A DNA stretch of 64,000 bases from a virus, in the IMG/VR virus record IMGVR_UViG_3300009081_000001, positions 1-64,000 of that record. One strand, 5' to 3'. The position numbers and the translations under genes were made by a program. Shown here piece by piece: positions 62,980 to 64,000 of this stretch; the stretch's first letter is position 1, and the number at the start of each line of letters is the position of its first letter. Below the pieces are notes generated by a model, which searched no databases, was not told the origin of the DNA, and saw only the letters and a program-made list of their open reading frames with translations.

Positions 62980-63675
62980 ATGACTGAACGGTATACCAAA
63001 GTAGGCGCGTGGTTGCACGAGCAAGTCACTCCCTTTCGGGTGTTGTACTTCTCCGTGGCTCTTTACACTCTAAGGCATAGCGCCATAGGCTTTGCAACGA
63101 TAGAGCAGAGAGAGGGTGTAGACCTATGGGCCTGGCTTGCAGCCCTCATCCTCGACATCGGCATGTTGCTGGCAGCGGAGAGGCTGAGGACCACGCGATC
63201 CAACTGGCTCATCCTGGGCCTTGCCCTATCTGCCCTGGGTAGTGCATACACGCAACTCCTATTCGGTGTGACGAACGCTAAGAGTGTAGTGATTGCACCG
63301 GGCGCAACATGGGCAACTACCTTTGCAACATGGATTATCGAGAAGAGAGTAGTGATCCTGCCTGTGCTTATGCCTGTGCTAGTAGTGGTGTATGCCTTTG
63401 CAAGCAAGGCGCGGGCTATCATTTCCGTCGGAAATGAAGAGGGTGAGGAATATACCTGGGTATACATCAAGAAGGAAACTCCTGCACTTTCCGACGGAAA
63501 TGAGGAAACACCGATGTTGCCCGAGGAAACACCCGTACTTTCCAATGGGCACAGCAAGAAGAAACTTGTACAGACACTAAGGAACATGCACCCTACATGG
63601 ACACATAAGCAGCTTGCAGAGAAAGCGGGATGCAGTGTAGGTACAGTGAGCAAGGCAGTAAAGGAGATGGAATGA
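62980..63675 (+). CDS. Membrane protein with C-terminal helix-turn-helix
   Basis: 231 residues. Four likely transmembrane helices (about 20-150), then a linker built of palindrome-derived units: IISVGNEEGE, ALSDGNEETP, VLSNGHSKKK. The last 35 residues are a helix-turn-helix (HKQLAEKAGCSVGTVSKAVK). The layout, membrane domain plus cytoplasmic HTH, resembles DUF2637/SpdB-like proteins of actinobacterial plasmids and phages. Possible membrane-tethered DNA binding. Confidence 0.65.
   Translation: MTERYTKVGAWLHEQVTPFRVLYFSVALYTLRHSAIGFATIEQREGVDLWAWLAALILDIGMLLAAERLRTTRSNWLILGLALSALGSAYTQLLFGVTNAKSVVIAPGATWATTFATWIIEKRVVILPVLMPVLVVVYAFASKARAIISVGNEEGEEYTWVYIKKETPALSDGNEETPMLPEETPVLSNGHSKKKLVQTLRNMHPTWTHKQLAEKAGCSVGTVSKAVKEME
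63421..63435. repeat. Palindrome copy 36
   Basis: In the membrane-HTH gene; I-S-V-G-N. Confidence 0.95.
63487..63501. repeat. Palindrome copy 37
   Basis: In the same gene, 66 bp later; L-S-D-G-N. Confidence 0.95.
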
Positions 63676-63842
63676 GTGAGATAGTGATATCCTGGCTGCG
63701 GCAGGACCAACCCGAGGCGCTAGCGATAGTATATGAGTTCGGAAGGCTCTCCACACCGATAGCCATTCTCAAGGAGTCTACCTTGAGAGAAGCACTTGAG
63801 CGGCTGGACCGAGAACGCAAGAATGCCGACCTGGAAGCCTGA
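63672..63842 (+). CDS. Small hypothetical protein
   Basis: 56 residues from ATG 63672 (MSEIVISWLRQDQPEALAIV), overlapping the previous stop by 4 bp. Helical, charged end. Confidence 0.6.
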   Translation: MSEIVISWLRQDQPEALAIVYEFGRLSTPIAILKESTLREALERLDRERKNADLEA

Positions 63843-63945
63843 CCCTGATCCAGATAGGATCTTCAAGTACATCGCAATCGCAATCCCTGTGGTTGCGGTG
63901 CTGGTGGCAGCGATACTGAGGTTGTTACTGCTATGGCAACAATAA
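63823..63945 (+). CDS. 40-residue membrane peptide
   Basis: MPTWKPDPDPDRIFKYIAIA leads into one transmembrane helix. Overlaps its neighbours by 20 and 13 bp. No strong ribosome site seen. Confidence 0.5.
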   Translation: MPTWKPDPDPDRIFKYIAIAIPVVAVLVAAILRLLLLWQQ

Positions 63946-64000
63946 AGGTTATCCAAGACGCACCCGAGGACTTGAACAAAGACGGGAAGATCACGCTAGG
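63933..64000 (+). CDS. Partial gene at window end
   Basis: ATG 63933, MATIKVIQDAPEDLNKDGKI, open to the window edge. DLNKDGKI resembles a dockerin-like/EF-hand calcium loop start, but too little is visible. Confidence 0.45.
   Translation, partial: MATIKVIQDAPEDLNKDGKITL

Noticed and set aside
2197-63501. Palindromes as a CRISPR array
   Set aside because: Spacing ranges from tens of bases to several kilobases and copies lie in coding sequence; no spacers or cas genes.
2197-63501. Palindromes as rho-independent terminators
   Set aside because: Only a 6-bp stem, no T tract, and many copies are inside genes.
1-64000. tRNA genes
   Set aside because: No segment with the GTTCRANNC T-loop and a pairing acceptor stem was recognised; GTTCA hits are promoter operators.

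Overview
This window is a large part of a tailed, probably temperate, double-stranded DNA phage or prophage. It carries terminase, portal, scaffold, major capsid, adaptor, tail-tube and tail-chaperone genes, a repressor switch, a large serine recombinase, and an O-like replication protein next to a DnaB helicase. Both ends cut genes. No tape measure, tail fibre or endolysin was recognised, so the genome is longer than 64 kb. The host cannot be named. Promoters are bacterial sigma-70 type (TTGACA, 17-bp spacer, TATAAT-like), ribosome sites are strong (AGGAGG), and base composition looks moderately GC-rich. No tRNA gene was recognised.

Layout. From about 28.2 kb down to 1 the genes run leftward: small genes, then a long surface-sugar/methyl-transfer cassette (16.9-26.0 kb), terminase large subunit, portal, a virion SGNH hydrolase, scaffold, a major capsid gene split by two group I introns, adaptor genes, a glycosyltransferase, tail tube and tail chaperones. 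From about 28.7 kb to the right end the genes run rightward: dozens of tiny, often zinc-ribbon proteins; SSB; a divergent repressor/RHH switch at 37.0-37.7 kb; a TOPRIM protein; an adenine methyltransferase; a RecU-like resolvase; the replication block (50.9-53.9 kb); an interrupted Cas4-like nuclease; an HNH protein; a 370-bp GGC-pentamer array; the serine recombinase; and a possible excisionase. A leftward island at 31.4-32.2 kb holds a small-terminase-like gene.

The most unusual property is genome-wide. I count 37 exact copies of the 13-bp dyad TTTCCGWCGGAAA (usually ATTTCCGWCGGAAAT) across both arms: 16 between genes and 21 inside reading frames, where it is mostly read as I-S-D-G-N. Many copies sit just upstream of the next gene's Shine-Dalgarno, at protein C-termini, or in loops; one interrupts a conserved glycosyltransferase motif. 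None lies in the two introns. A second dispersed signal, TGAAC/GTTCA, overlaps many of the promoters and looks like the operator of the phage repressor.

Other notable items are a coiled-coil gene nested out of frame inside the linker of the replication protein; a three-iteron origin candidate inside that gene; homing endonucleases antisense to their introns with their own promoters; structured non-coding RNA candidates at 28.3-28.6, 36.3 and 49.4-49.6 kb; and an in-frame amber codon splitting a nuclease. All family assignments come from reading motifs; no database search was made.
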